DNA of 64,000 bases, from assembly GCF_900142075.1 (NCBI RefSeq), contig NZ_FQZO01000001.1:558001-622000 (forward strand), in the 5' to 3' direction. This DNA comes from Clostridium amylolyticum. Lineage in GTDB: Bacteria > Bacillota > Clostridia > Clostridiales > Clostridiaceae. The notes beneath the pieces were generated by a model, which worked only from the letters and a program-made list of their open reading frames with translations, did no database searches and had not been told where the DNA came from. The position numbers and the translations under genes are program-made. Positions 17,170-25,666 of the stretch are shown here, piece by piece. Positions within the stretch are counted from its first letter, which is position 1. The number at the start of each line of letters is the position of its first letter.

Positions 17170-17883
17170 GTGATAGATAAAAATAGTTCAGTTCCTTTAT
17201 ATTCTCAAGTAAAAGAAAAAATATATAATAATATCATTAATGGTTTTTGGAAAGTTGATGAGCAAATTCCTACTGAAAAAGAGTTAATGGAAATTTATCA
17301 AGTAGGTAGAGCTACAATTAGAGAAGCAATACTTCAATTAACTCGAGAAGGATACATTTATAAAAGAAGAGGTATTGGTACTTTTGTGGGCAAAAGTAAA
17401 TCAGTTTTTGGAATAGAACCATTAATAAGTTTAGAGTACTCTCTTAAGTGTCAGGGAATAAATGCAGTTAACAGCATTGAAAGTAATGAGATAGTATGTT
17501 TAACTGATAAGCTAAGAGAAGAAACCAGGTTTATAGGTGATGATAACTGCTTATATATTAGAAGATTAAGGTACGCGGATGGAGAGGCTATTGCTATAGA
17601 AAATACATATTTTAACGAAAAATATCATGGGGAATTATCAAAGTATGATTTAAACAAATCCATTGCAAAGATACTATTACATGATATGAAGCTAGATATT
17701 GTAAGCATAGATCAAAAAGTTATTCTGAGAAAGCCCACAGATCCAGAAGCTGATATCTTAAACCTAAATAAAGAAACTCTTGTTATTGAGATGAAGAGGT
17801 GGCTTTATGTGAAAAATGATGATAATCCCTTTCAGTTTTTAATATTTATTATATCCAGTGATGCTATAGCCACCACTGTATAG
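17170..17883 (+). CDS. GntR-family (HutC subfamily) transcriptional regulator
   Basis: About 237 residues. The winged-helix N-terminus has SVPLYSQVKEKIYNNII, PTEKELMEIYQVGRATIREA and RRGIGTFVGK, typical of HutC-type GntR repressors. A C-terminal UTRA effector domain (about 75-235) contains NCLYIRRLRYADGEAIAIEN. I chose GTG 17170, 6 bases after AAGGTG; a GTG at 17161 overlaps that site. It lies just upstream of, and in the same direction as, the GlpA-like cluster, so it probably controls it. The ligand is unknown, perhaps a phosphorylated polyol. Confidence 0.9.
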   Translation: MIDKNSSVPLYSQVKEKIYNNIINGFWKVDEQIPTEKELMEIYQVGRATIREAILQLTREGYIYKRRGIGTFVGKSKSVFGIEPLISLEYSLKCQGINAVNSIESNEIVCLTDKLREETRFIGDDNCLYIRRLRYADGEAIAIENTYFNEKYHGELSKYDLNKSIAKILLHDMKLDIVSIDQKVILRKPTDPEADILNLNKETLVIEMKRWLYVKNDDNPFQFLIFIISSDAIATTV

Positions 17884-17927
17884 AACATTAAATATCTATT
17901 GCCACAACAAAATAAACCTTTATTTAA

Positions 17928-17957
17928 CCCATATATTTAATATATGGGATTTTTTAT
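17928..17957 (+). terminator. Intrinsic terminator after the GntR gene
   Basis: An 8-bp stem CCCATATA/TATATGGG (17928-17935, 17941-17948) with a TTTAA loop is followed by ATTTTTTATTT. It separates the regulator transcript from the downstream cluster. Confidence 0.8.
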
Positions 17958-18031
17958 TTAAGCTAAAACATATGAAATTTTAATAATGTTGTAGATTATT
18001 TAACATATATATAATAAATTTGTGAAAACTA

Positions 18032-18058
18032 TTGCAATGATTTTCAGAATATTATAAT
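18032..18058 (+). promoter_or_regulatory. Possible promoter of the GlpA-like cluster
   Basis: TTGCAA (18032-18037) and TATAAT (18053-18058) are separated by only 15 bases. The spacing is short; a shifted -10 at TAATAT gives 17. The site lies just upstream of the palindrome at 18068-18086. Confidence 0.35.
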
Positions 18059-18067
18059 ATTAATATA

Positions 18068-18086
18068 GACATCCGAATGTCCGGAT
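18068..18086. promoter_or_regulatory. Candidate operator: two overlapping palindromes
   Basis: GACAT-CCGA-ATGTC (18068-18081) overlaps ATCCG-AATGTC-CGGAT (18071-18086). It lies about 10 bases after the candidate -10 and before the start of the GlpA-like gene, the usual place for a repressor site. The GntR regulator encoded just upstream is the obvious binder, but this is inference. Confidence 0.5.
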
Positions 18087-18106
18087 ATTATAGGCGGGGT
18101 GATTTC

Positions 18107-19831
18107 TTGAAAATAGATAGAATTAAAAAAAGGATATTAAATCAGTGCGGAGTAAATGTAACCTGCAAAGAGTTTAGGAAATCTATTGTCTTAGAAGGTG
18201 AAGCAGAAACTTGGGACAAGGCTTTGAAGGCTGGGAAAATAGCAGCTAAATACAAATACAAAGGTGTAGTAAATAAGATAAAAGTTAAAGGTGTTAACCC
18301 TAAAGGCATTCGACTTCCGGATATAGTGAATGCAGAACTAGAAGGAAAAGAAGTAGATGTTTTAATTATAGGTGCCGGAATAATAGGGTGCAGCATAGCT
18401 AGAGAACTTTCTAAGTGGGATTTAAGCGTACTTGTGATAGATAAAGAAGAAGATGTGGCCATGCATGCTTCCAGTAGAAATGACGGTATGGTACATCCAC
18501 CTTTAGCCACACTTCCAGGAACTAAAAAAGCAAAATATTGTAGTTTAGGTAATAAGTTGTATGACAAAATATCTAAAGAATTAGATATAGATTTCAAAAG
18601 GGTGGGTCAATTAACTTTATGTAAAACTAAGCCCCAATATACTGCATTGAAGCTGTTTTCAAAATATGTTGCACATAAAAATAATATGGGAAAAATAGAA
18701 TTTTGGAATAAAGAGAAAATTAAAGAAAGAGAACCAAATGTTAAAATGGATGTGGCAGGAGGGGTATTTATTCCCAGTGCGGGAATTGTGTGTCCATACA
18801 ATGTTACTATAGCCTTTATGGAAAATGCCATAGAAAATGGTGTGGAGTTATCCCTAAATACAGCAGCTTTAGATATGACAAAGAAAGCAGATAGCATTAT
18901 AGAGGTAAACACCAATAAAGGTAGTATTAAACCTAAAGTTATAGTAAATGCTGCAGGAGTTTTTAGTGATAAAATCGCTGCCATGGCTGATGATGAATTT
19001 TTCTCCATACATCCAAGAAAAGGTACCGATGCCATTTTGGATAGTAAAAAAGGAAATATAGTTAACAGTGTAGTGGGTATTGTGGATTTGAAGTCTTCTA
19101 AAAAACAATCTAAAGGTGGAGGAATAATTAAAACCATCGATGGCAATATATTAATCGGCCCTAATGCAGTGGAAATAATGGATCTAGAAGATTACTCTAC
19201 AGATTCAGCTTCTATGGAGGAAATATGTAAAAAACAATTTTCCATAGTTAAGGGCTTAGGTAAGGAGGATATAATCACTTATTTTTCAGGTATTAGAGCA
19301 GCCACCTATGAAGAAGATTTTATAGTGGAAGCTAGTGAAACTGTGAGGAATTTAGTACATGCTGCTGGCATTCAATCACCAGGAGTGGCTAGCGCTCCTG
19401 CCATTGCTTTGGATATAGAAAAAATGGTGGTGGAAAAACTTAAAAGCATACAGAGGGTTAAGGAAAATAGTAAATATAATCCTTACAGAAAAGGTATAGT
19501 AAACGTAAAAAAGTTAGGGGATATGGAAAGAGATAAATTAATAAAAAGCAATCCGGATTATGGGGTTATCATATGTAGATGTGAGGAGATTAGTAAAGGG
19601 GAGATAATTGATGCTTTAAATTCACCTATTAAACCCAGGAGTGTAGATGCCATTAAGAGAAGGGTAAGGGCAGGAATGGGCAGATGCCAAGGGGGATTTT
19701 GTATGCCTTTAGTTACTGAAATTATCGCAGAGCAAAGTCATATGAATATGTGTGAAATAACTAAAAAAGGAGATCATTCATTTATTTTATCTAATAGTAC
19801 AAAAGGGGATGAGGGGAATGATTCATTATGA
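18107..19831 (+). CDS. GlpA-like FAD-dependent dehydrogenase with N-terminal BON-like segment and C-terminal [2Fe-2S] domain
   Basis: About 574 residues. Residues 1-63 look like a BON-type fold (SIVLEGEAETWDKALKAGK, then GVVNKIKV). A DAO/GlpA-type FAD domain follows (GAGIIG at 89-94, ASSRNDGMVHP near 121). The C-terminus carries a Bfd-like 2Fe-2S domain with C490xC492 and C527x4C532. The closest type is anaerobic glycerol-3-phosphate dehydrogenase subunit A, but the substrate is not proven. I chose TTG 18107 after GGCGGGGTGAT (18093-18103) over ATG 18077, which lies within the candidate operator. The end overlaps the next gene. Confidence 0.85.
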   Translation: MKIDRIKKRILNQCGVNVTCKEFRKSIVLEGEAETWDKALKAGKIAAKYKYKGVVNKIKVKGVNPKGIRLPDIVNAELEGKEVDVLIIGAGIIGCSIARELSKWDLSVLVIDKEEDVAMHASSRNDGMVHPPLATLPGTKKAKYCSLGNKLYDKISKELDIDFKRVGQLTLCKTKPQYTALKLFSKYVAHKNNMGKIEFWNKEKIKEREPNVKMDVAGGVFIPSAGIVCPYNVTIAFMENAIENGVELSLNTAALDMTKKADSIIEVNTNKGSIKPKVIVNAAGVFSDKIAAMADDEFFSIHPRKGTDAILDSKKGNIVNSVVGIVDLKSSKKQSKGGGIIKTIDGNILIGPNAVEIMDLEDYSTDSASMEEICKKQFSIVKGLGKEDIITYFSGIRAATYEEDFIVEASETVRNLVHAAGIQSPGVASAPAIALDIEKMVVEKLKSIQRVKENSKYNPYRKGIVNVKKLGDMERDKLIKSNPDYGVIICRCEEISKGEIIDALNSPIKPRSVDAIKRRVRAGMGRCQGGFCMPLVTEIIAEQSHMNMCEITKKGDHSFILSNSTKGDEGNDSL

Positions 19832-21080
19832 TGTAGTGGTAATTGGAGGAGGACCAGCTGGACTAGCTGCTAGCAAAACCCTTATGGACAAAAATAAAAA
19901 GGTAATGTTGGTGGAACGGGAAAACAGATTAGGGGGTATATTAAAGCAATGCATTCATGATGGCTTTGGGTTAATTCAATTTAAAAAGATGCTCACAGGA
20001 CCGGAATATGCTGAAAGATATATTGACTTAATAAGAGAAGGGGATATTGATATAAAATTACTTTCCTTTGTAACAAAAGTAAAAAAGCTAGATAAGGGTT
20101 TTGAAATCACCATAGTAAATAAAGAGGGTATAAACACCTATGATACTAAGGCCATTATATTGGCAAATGGATGCAGGGAGAGAACCTCTAGACAAATAAG
20201 TATACAAGGCACAAGACCTGCAGGTATATTCACCGCTGGTACAGCTCAATACTTTGTAAACTTATTGGGAGTACTGCCTACTAAGAGATGTGTAATACTG
20301 GGAAGTGGAGATATTGGATTAATTATGGCCAGAAGGCTAACCTTAGAAGGAGCAGAGGTAGAGGGGGTATATGAAGCAAAGTCTACACCTTCAGGATTAA
20401 CAAGGAATATAATTCAATGTTTAGAGGATTATGATATTCCATTACATTTATCCAGTACAGTTACAAAGGTATTTGGAGAGGAACGAGTAACTGGGGTGGA
20501 AGTAAGCAATGTAGATGATAAAATGCAACCTATTAAAGGTACACAACGCATGGTCCCTTGTGATGCTCTTATTCTTTCCGTAGGTTTAATCCCCGAAAAT
20601 GAAATAGCAGAAAGTTTAGGGGTAGAAATGGATGGTAATACAAAAGGTCCAGTGGTTAATAATAGTCTAATGACCAGTGTAAAAGGAGTTTATAGCTGTG
20701 GAAATGCCTTGCATGTAAACGATTTAGTGGACTATGTGAGTGAAAGCGGGGTTACCGCAGCCTTAGGTGCTGTAAATTATTTAGAGGGGGAAGAAGAAAG
20801 CAAGAAGCAAGAATATATTAAGGTTAATTATGAAAATAAAGACTTTATGTATGTAGTGCCTCAGCTTTTTGATAAATCAAAACCTGAAAATAATATCTTT
20901 TATTTAAGAAGCAGAAACAGTGTGAAAAATGTGAAGTTAAAAGTTCTAGTAGAGGGAAAAGAAGTATTTTCTAAAGCCTATGCAGAGTTAAAGCCACCAG
21001 AAATGAAGAGGCTGCAAGTGAACTTTAAAGATATACACCTTAAAAATATAGAGATTAAAATGGAGAGTGCGGAAATATGA
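19818..21080 (+). CDS. FAD-dependent pyridine nucleotide-disulfide oxidoreductase, GlpB-partner type
   Basis: About 420 residues. It has the dinucleotide-binding VVIGGGPAGLAA (8-19), GGILKQCIHDGFGLIQF (39-55), ILGSGDIGLIMARR (second Rossmann fold) and SCGNALHVNDLVDYVSESG near the end. The family usually lies between a GlpA-like gene and a DUF1667 gene and is thought to pass electrons from the dehydrogenase. I prefer ATG 19818 over ATG 19809, which sits on the G-rich ribosome binding site. The end overlaps the next gene by 4 bases. Confidence 0.88.
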   Translation: MIHYDVVVIGGGPAGLAASKTLMDKNKKVMLVERENRLGGILKQCIHDGFGLIQFKKMLTGPEYAERYIDLIREGDIDIKLLSFVTKVKKLDKGFEITIVNKEGINTYDTKAIILANGCRERTSRQISIQGTRPAGIFTAGTAQYFVNLLGVLPTKRCVILGSGDIGLIMARRLTLEGAEVEGVYEAKSTPSGLTRNIIQCLEDYDIPLHLSSTVTKVFGEERVTGVEVSNVDDKMQPIKGTQRMVPCDALILSVGLIPENEIAESLGVEMDGNTKGPVVNNSLMTSVKGVYSCGNALHVNDLVDYVSESGVTAALGAVNYLEGEEESKKQEYIKVNYENKDFMYVVPQLFDKSKPENNIFYLRSRNSVKNVKLKVLVEGKEVFSKAYAELKPPEMKRLQVNFKDIHLKNIEIKMESAEI

Positions 21081-21448
21081 AAGAGTTGGGATGTATTTTG
21101 TGTCCAAACAGTTGCACTTTATATGTAGAAAAAAATGAAAAAGATGAGTATGTGGTAAAGGGGAACATGTGCAAAAGAGGAGAACAGTTTGCTGTGCAAG
21201 AGATGACGGAGCCTAAAAGAACACTTTGCAGCACTGTAAAAACCTGCTATAAAAAGTGTCCTGTAGTATCGGTAAAGACAGATGGCTCTATACCTAAAGG
21301 TAAAATACTAGAAGTTATGAGTGAAATAAATAAAGTTAATGTAAACCATCCTGTAAAAACTGGAGAGGTACTAATTGAAAATGTTTTGGGGCTTAAGGTT
21401 AATATTGTGGTTACTACAGATTTATGGAGGGTATTAATAGATGGATAG
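21077..21448 (+). CDS. DUF1667 cysteine-rich protein
   Basis: 123 residues. The N-terminus CILCPNSC (C6, C9, C13), then GNMCKRGEQFA and TVKTCYKKCPVVSV, match DUF1667, a small Fe-S or metal-binding protein that accompanies GlpA-like and FAD oxidoreductase genes. It may serve as the third subunit in electron transfer. It is coupled to both neighbours: a 4-base overlap upstream and an 8-base overlap with the FGGY kinase. Confidence 0.88.
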   Translation: MKELGCILCPNSCTLYVEKNEKDEYVVKGNMCKRGEQFAVQEMTEPKRTLCSTVKTCYKKCPVVSVKTDGSIPKGKILEVMSEINKVNVNHPVKTGEVLIENVLGLKVNIVVTTDLWRVLIDG

Positions 21449-22991
21449 GTATGTTTTATCCATAGACTTAGGTACCCAAGGTATTCGCTCTATTATATTT
21501 AATCAGTTTGGTAAATTAATTGATAAAGAAAAAGTCCCATTTGATCCACCATATTTTTCCCTAGAGCCTGGATATGCGGAGCAACATCCAGAGTTTTATT
21601 TTCAATGTATGGCACAGTCTACCTTAAACTTGAAAAAAAGACAAGAAGAATTATGGAAGAGCATAGAAGCTGTATCAATTACTACTATTAGAGATGTAAA
21701 TGTTTTTGTTAGTAAAAAAGGTGAAGTCCTTAGGCCGGCTATACTTTGGTTAGACCATAGACTTGCTAATTGCAGAGAAAGCTTGCCTATATATTCAGAT
21801 ATAATATTTAAAGCTGTAGGTATGAATGAAACGATAAAAAATGTTAGAAAAAAAACCACAGTAAATTGGATAAGAGAAAATGAGCCGGAAGTTTGGAAAG
21901 ATACCTACAAATGCTTAATGATCTCTGGGTATCTTAATTATAGGCTGACAAATAAGTATGTTGACAGTGTAGCTAGTCAGATAGGGCATATGCCCTTTGA
22001 TTATAAATATCATAAATGGTACAGTGAATACCACTTTAAATGGAGTGTTTTTAATAATGATAGAAGTAAGTTATATGACTTAGTGGATTCAGGAACAGTT
22101 ATGGGTAATGTAACAAAAGAAGCAAGTAATTTAACAGGAATTGCGGAAGGAACTCCAGTTATTGCATCAGGTTCAGATAAAGGATGCGAAACCTTAGGCA
22201 CAGGTTGTTTTAACAGTAAAGTTGCTAGCCTTAGTTTTGGCACCACAGCCACTATTCAAACTACCACTAATTTTTACTGTGAGCCCATAAAGTTTATGCC
22301 TGCTTATCCTGGTGTGGTAAAGCACAGTTATAATCCTGAACTAGAGGTGTTTAGGGGATATTGGTTAATTAGCTGGTTTAAAAAGGAGTTTGCAGCTAAA
22401 GAAGAAATTGAAGCTCTAAAGTTAGGTATTAGCGCTGAAGAAATTCTAAATAGAAGATTGCAGGAAATACCTCCAGGATCTGAAGGGCTGCTCTTACAAC
22501 CCTTTTGGACTCCTGGGTTAAGACAGCCGGAAGCAAGAGGGTCTATGATAGGATTTAACGATTGTCATACAAGAATTCATATATATAAAGCAATTATAGA
22601 AGGAATAAATTATTCATTAATGGATGGCATGAAAAAAATTGAAGCTGCTACAGGGGTTAAAGTTGAAAAATTAACGGTATCTGGTGGTGGCAGTCAAAGT
22701 GAAGAAATTTGTCAAATCACATCGGACATGTTTAATCTACCAGTGTACAAGCCAGAGACTTATGAAACCTCAGGCTTAGGAGCAGCTATCAGCTCTTTTG
22801 TAGGATTAGGTGTATATAAAGATTATAAAACAGCAGTGGAAGCCATGGTGCACTATAGTAAGGTGTATTATCCAGAAAAGAAACATGCTGAAATTTATAA
22901 AGAGCTTTATGAAAAAGCCTATAGAAAAATCTATGGAAGTTTAAAGGATATTTATATAAAGATTCAAGAAATATCATTAAAAAATAGATGA
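21441..22991 (+). CDS. FGGY-family carbohydrate/polyol kinase
   Basis: 516 residues. The N-terminal ATP-binding fold starts with LSIDLGTQGIRSIIF and has ILWLDHRLA. The C-terminal domain has EKLTVSGGGSQSEEICQI and YETSGLGAAISSFVGLG, the FGGY signature. It differs from GlpK, whose N-terminal phosphate loop reads DQGTTSSR. The substrate is therefore unlikely to be glycerol itself and may be another sugar, polyol or keto compound. The 8-base overlap with DUF1667 suggests it acts in the same pathway. Confidence 0.9.
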   Translation: MDRYVLSIDLGTQGIRSIIFNQFGKLIDKEKVPFDPPYFSLEPGYAEQHPEFYFQCMAQSTLNLKKRQEELWKSIEAVSITTIRDVNVFVSKKGEVLRPAILWLDHRLANCRESLPIYSDIIFKAVGMNETIKNVRKKTTVNWIRENEPEVWKDTYKCLMISGYLNYRLTNKYVDSVASQIGHMPFDYKYHKWYSEYHFKWSVFNNDRSKLYDLVDSGTVMGNVTKEASNLTGIAEGTPVIASGSDKGCETLGTGCFNSKVASLSFGTTATIQTTTNFYCEPIKFMPAYPGVVKHSYNPELEVFRGYWLISWFKKEFAAKEEIEALKLGISAEEILNRRLQEIPPGSEGLLLQPFWTPGLRQPEARGSMIGFNDCHTRIHIYKAIIEGINYSLMDGMKKIEAATGVKVEKLTVSGGGSQSEEICQITSDMFNLPVYKPETYETSGLGAAISSFVGLGVYKDYKTAVEAMVHYSKVYYPEKKHAEIYKELYEKAYRKIYGSLKDIYIKIQEISLKNR

Positions 22992-23038
22992 AAAATGACT
23001 TTAGTGAAAGCTAAAGGAGATATTAAAGGAGAGATAAA

Positions 23039-24781
23039 ATGTCACATAAATATAAAGATTTTGAACCCAAATGGTTTACAGAAGTAGCACCCACAGATAG
23101 TTATCGTTCAATTTTCAAATGGGGAGATCCAAGTGAAAATAAAGTTCCTAAAGAAAACTTATATAAGATGATGAAAAAGAAATTTAACTTAACAGATGAG
23201 GATTTTAAAAAATATAAAAGTGAAGAAGAGCTTGGACTAGAAAAAGTAGAATTTAATTGTCCCATTAAGCTAAAAGAGTATCAAATAGATAAAATAAGAG
23301 AAATAGTAGGAAAAGAAAATGTTAAAACCGATGACTACACTAGATTACAGGTAGCCTATGGAAAAACAATGATAGATGCGTATCGCCTTAGAAGAAAAAT
23401 AGTGGAAAATATACCTGATATAGTAGTTTACCCTAGAAGTAGAGAAGATATAGAAAAAATCGTTTATTATTGTAATGAAGAGATAATTCCCATTTATGTG
23501 TATGGAGGCGGCTCTTCAGTTACTAGAGGGGTAGAGGCGGTTAAAGGCGGAATAACTCTAGATATGAGACCTCATTTTAACAAGGTTATTAAATTTAATG
23601 AGAAGGATCAAACCATAACTGTTGAAGCTGGGATGTCTGGACCAAAGCTAGAAGAAGTATTAAGAAATGCTCAAAAAGAATTTGGGGCTAAAAGAGCCTA
23701 CACCTGTGGCCATTTTCCACAATCCTTCGAATATTCCAGCGTAGGGGGATGGGTAGTAACAAGAGGTGCTGGGCAAAACTCCACTTATTATGGAAATATT
23801 AAAGATATGGTTATGGCCCAGGCTTATGCTACACCGGTGGGGGTCATTGAAACCTTGGGGTATCCAGCAGAGGCCATAGGTCCATCCATTGACGAAATAA
23901 TGATGGGTAGTGAAGGAACCTATGGAATCCTTACCCATGTAACCCTAAAATTCTTTAGATGGATGCCAGAAAATCACATTAGGTTTAGTTACATCTTTAA
24001 AAATTGGCAGGATGCACAAAATGCAGCTAGGGAAATTATGCAAAGTGAATTTGGATTCCCATCGGTATTTAGATTATCAGATCCAGAAGAAACAGATGTT
24101 ATGCTAAAACTATATGGGGTGGAAGAAACCGTACTGGACAAGGCCATGTCTTTTAAAGGGTATAAACCCATGGAAAGATGCTTATTCTTAGGTTTTACTG
24201 ATGGAGAAATAGGCTTTTGCAAGAATATTGCTAAGAATTTAAAGAAAATATGTAAGAAGTATGGAGCTATGTATTTAACTGGACTTCCCACCAAGGGTTG
24301 GGAAAAGGGGAGGTTTACAGACCCTTACCTGAGAGATAACATGCAGGATTTTGGCGTAATGACAGACACCTTAGAATGTTCCGTTACCTGGGACCAAATG
24401 GATAGGGTTCATAGAGAAGTTAGAGAATATTGCAAGTCTAGACCTCATACCATCTGCATGACTCATATGTCCCACGTATATCCTCAAGGAGCAAATCTAT
24501 ACTTTATCTTTATTGCAAAAATGGACATGGAAGAATACATTGAATATCAACAAGGAATCTTAGACAACATACAAAAAGCCGGAGCCGCCATGAGCCACCA
24601 TCACGGCATCGGAAAAATGACAGCCCCCTGGCTGGAGGCTCAAATTGGTAAAAACTCCATGGATGTATTTAGAGCCTTAAAGAAACACTTCGACCCCAAC
24701 AATATCTTAAATCCAGGAGGAACCATCGGGCTAGATTTAGAAGAAAGTGAAAAAAGGGATTTTGTAAATATAAGAAAATAA
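23039..24781 (+). CDS. FAD-binding oxidase resembling alkyldihydroxyacetonephosphate synthase
   Basis: 580 residues. It has a vanillyl-alcohol-oxidase-type FAD domain: PRSREDIEKIVYYCNE, YGGGSSVTRGVEAVKGG (near 155) and GSEGTYGILTHVTLKFF. The C-terminal half carries features of alkyl-DHAP synthase: VFRLSDPEETDV, TLECSVTWD and SHHHGIGKM with His520-His522, then FDPNNILNPGG. The family also includes D-lactate/glycolate oxidases. In animals the enzyme makes ether lipids; here its use is unknown. It is the last gene of the cluster, 47 bases after the kinase. Confidence 0.82.
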   Translation: MSHKYKDFEPKWFTEVAPTDSYRSIFKWGDPSENKVPKENLYKMMKKKFNLTDEDFKKYKSEEELGLEKVEFNCPIKLKEYQIDKIREIVGKENVKTDDYTRLQVAYGKTMIDAYRLRRKIVENIPDIVVYPRSREDIEKIVYYCNEEIIPIYVYGGGSSVTRGVEAVKGGITLDMRPHFNKVIKFNEKDQTITVEAGMSGPKLEEVLRNAQKEFGAKRAYTCGHFPQSFEYSSVGGWVVTRGAGQNSTYYGNIKDMVMAQAYATPVGVIETLGYPAEAIGPSIDEIMMGSEGTYGILTHVTLKFFRWMPENHIRFSYIFKNWQDAQNAAREIMQSEFGFPSVFRLSDPEETDVMLKLYGVEETVLDKAMSFKGYKPMERCLFLGFTDGEIGFCKNIAKNLKKICKKYGAMYLTGLPTKGWEKGRFTDPYLRDNMQDFGVMTDTLECSVTWDQMDRVHREVREYCKSRPHTICMTHMSHVYPQGANLYFIFIAKMDMEEYIEYQQGILDNIQKAGAAMSHHHGIGKMTAPWLEAQIGKNSMDVFRALKKHFDPNNILNPGGTIGLDLEESEKRDFVNIRK

Positions 24782-24788
24782 ATTAAAA

Positions 24789-24853
24789 CCCCCTTATTTG
24801 TTTTATTTTTTCATGTGAAAGAATATATATTAATGAATTAGTATATAAGGGGG
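24789..24853 (+). repeat. Inverted repeat whose 3' arm contains the next gene's ribosome binding site
   Basis: CCCCCTTAT (24789-24797) and ATAAGGGGG (24845-24853) are perfect complements with a 47-base AT-rich loop. The GGGGG is the ribosome binding site of the TTG start at 24862. If folded it would hide that site; it could also end the upstream cluster. Confidence 0.5.
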
Positions 24854-24861
24854 ATTTTATT

Positions 24862-25626
24862 TTGGGAGTGGGTTACACATTAGGGTGTCTGGTAAGTATT
24901 CTATGGTGGAGCTTTGATAGGAAAAAGGTTTTTGGGTTAGTGGACAAGTTGCTTTGTAAGATTTTTAAATTAAAAGCATTGAGATATGCATTTTATACAT
25001 GTTTAATGTTTTTCATTATATGGATTATGGTGAAATTTAAAAGCTATGAAATAGCTAATTTTATAACTGCTTTTTTAGTTATTGATATCAGCCGAAGTGA
25101 AAAAGAAAATATTGAAAGTAAGGAAATGAAGTTTCATAAAACCATAGCTGTAGTATGTAAAAGCTTAGTGTGTGGATTTACGGCACCTTTATTTTATATT
25201 TTAATCTTTGGTAATTATTTCGCTTTAACATATTTCATATTATATAACTTGTGTATGCTATCAGATTATGAAGGCTTTGAAATTATACTAAAGATATTAA
25301 CCATTATACCGGGGCTTATCCTTCAGTTTGTATTGTATTTAATATATATATTTACCAGTAAAAAATATTCTATGGATTTTAAAGGGGATTATTTAATAAA
25401 TTGTTTTAAAAGACCTCTTTTAAACATAGAAATTATGGCTGCTCATATAGAATCCGTAGGATTTTATTATCATTTTTATGAAGAGGATACAAGCTATATT
25501 AAAATTTACGGACATCAGAAAGGAAGTATTGATGAAAAAGCTGTAAAACATTATCTAGGGGTAATTTATAGTGCAGCCTTTATTATGTTTTTAAGTTTTA
25601 TATCCATTTACGTAGTTAGTAGATAA
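24862..25626 (+). CDS. Unrecognised polytopic membrane protein
   Basis: 254 residues. I do not recognise it. Hydrophobic stretches lie near residues 43-58, 65-78, 100-125, 142-168 and 232-252. A soluble loop (about 170-230) contains SVGFYYHFYEEDTSYIKIYG. It starts with TTG 8 bases after GGGGG, which is paired in a possible hairpin. It stands alone between the metabolic cluster and a bidirectional terminator. Confidence 0.7.
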   Translation: MGVGYTLGCLVSILWWSFDRKKVFGLVDKLLCKIFKLKALRYAFYTCLMFFIIWIMVKFKSYEIANFITAFLVIDISRSEKENIESKEMKFHKTIAVVCKSLVCGFTAPLFYILIFGNYFALTYFILYNLCMLSDYEGFEIILKILTIIPGLILQFVLYLIYIFTSKKYSMDFKGDYLINCFKRPLLNIEIMAAHIESVGFYYHFYEEDTSYIKIYGHQKGSIDEKAVKHYLGVIYSAAFIMFLSFISIYVVSR

Positions 25627-25631
25627 AAAAT

Positions 25632-25655
25632 GGTGCCAGTCACATGACTGGCACC
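25632..25655. terminator. Bidirectional terminator between the membrane protein gene and ppaC
   Basis: A perfect 10-bp GC-rich stem GGTGCCAGTC/GACTGGCACC with an ACAT loop. A run of A on the left gives a U-tract for minus-strand transcripts, and TTCTTC lies on the right. It serves the two convergent genes. Confidence 0.85.
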
Positions 25656-25666
25656 TTCTTCATATT

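Noticed and set aside
18142..19146. Open frames of 151 and 179 codons on the minus strand within the GlpA-like gene
   Set aside because: They are antisense to a gene with clear motifs and show no ribosome binding site or recognisable protein pattern.
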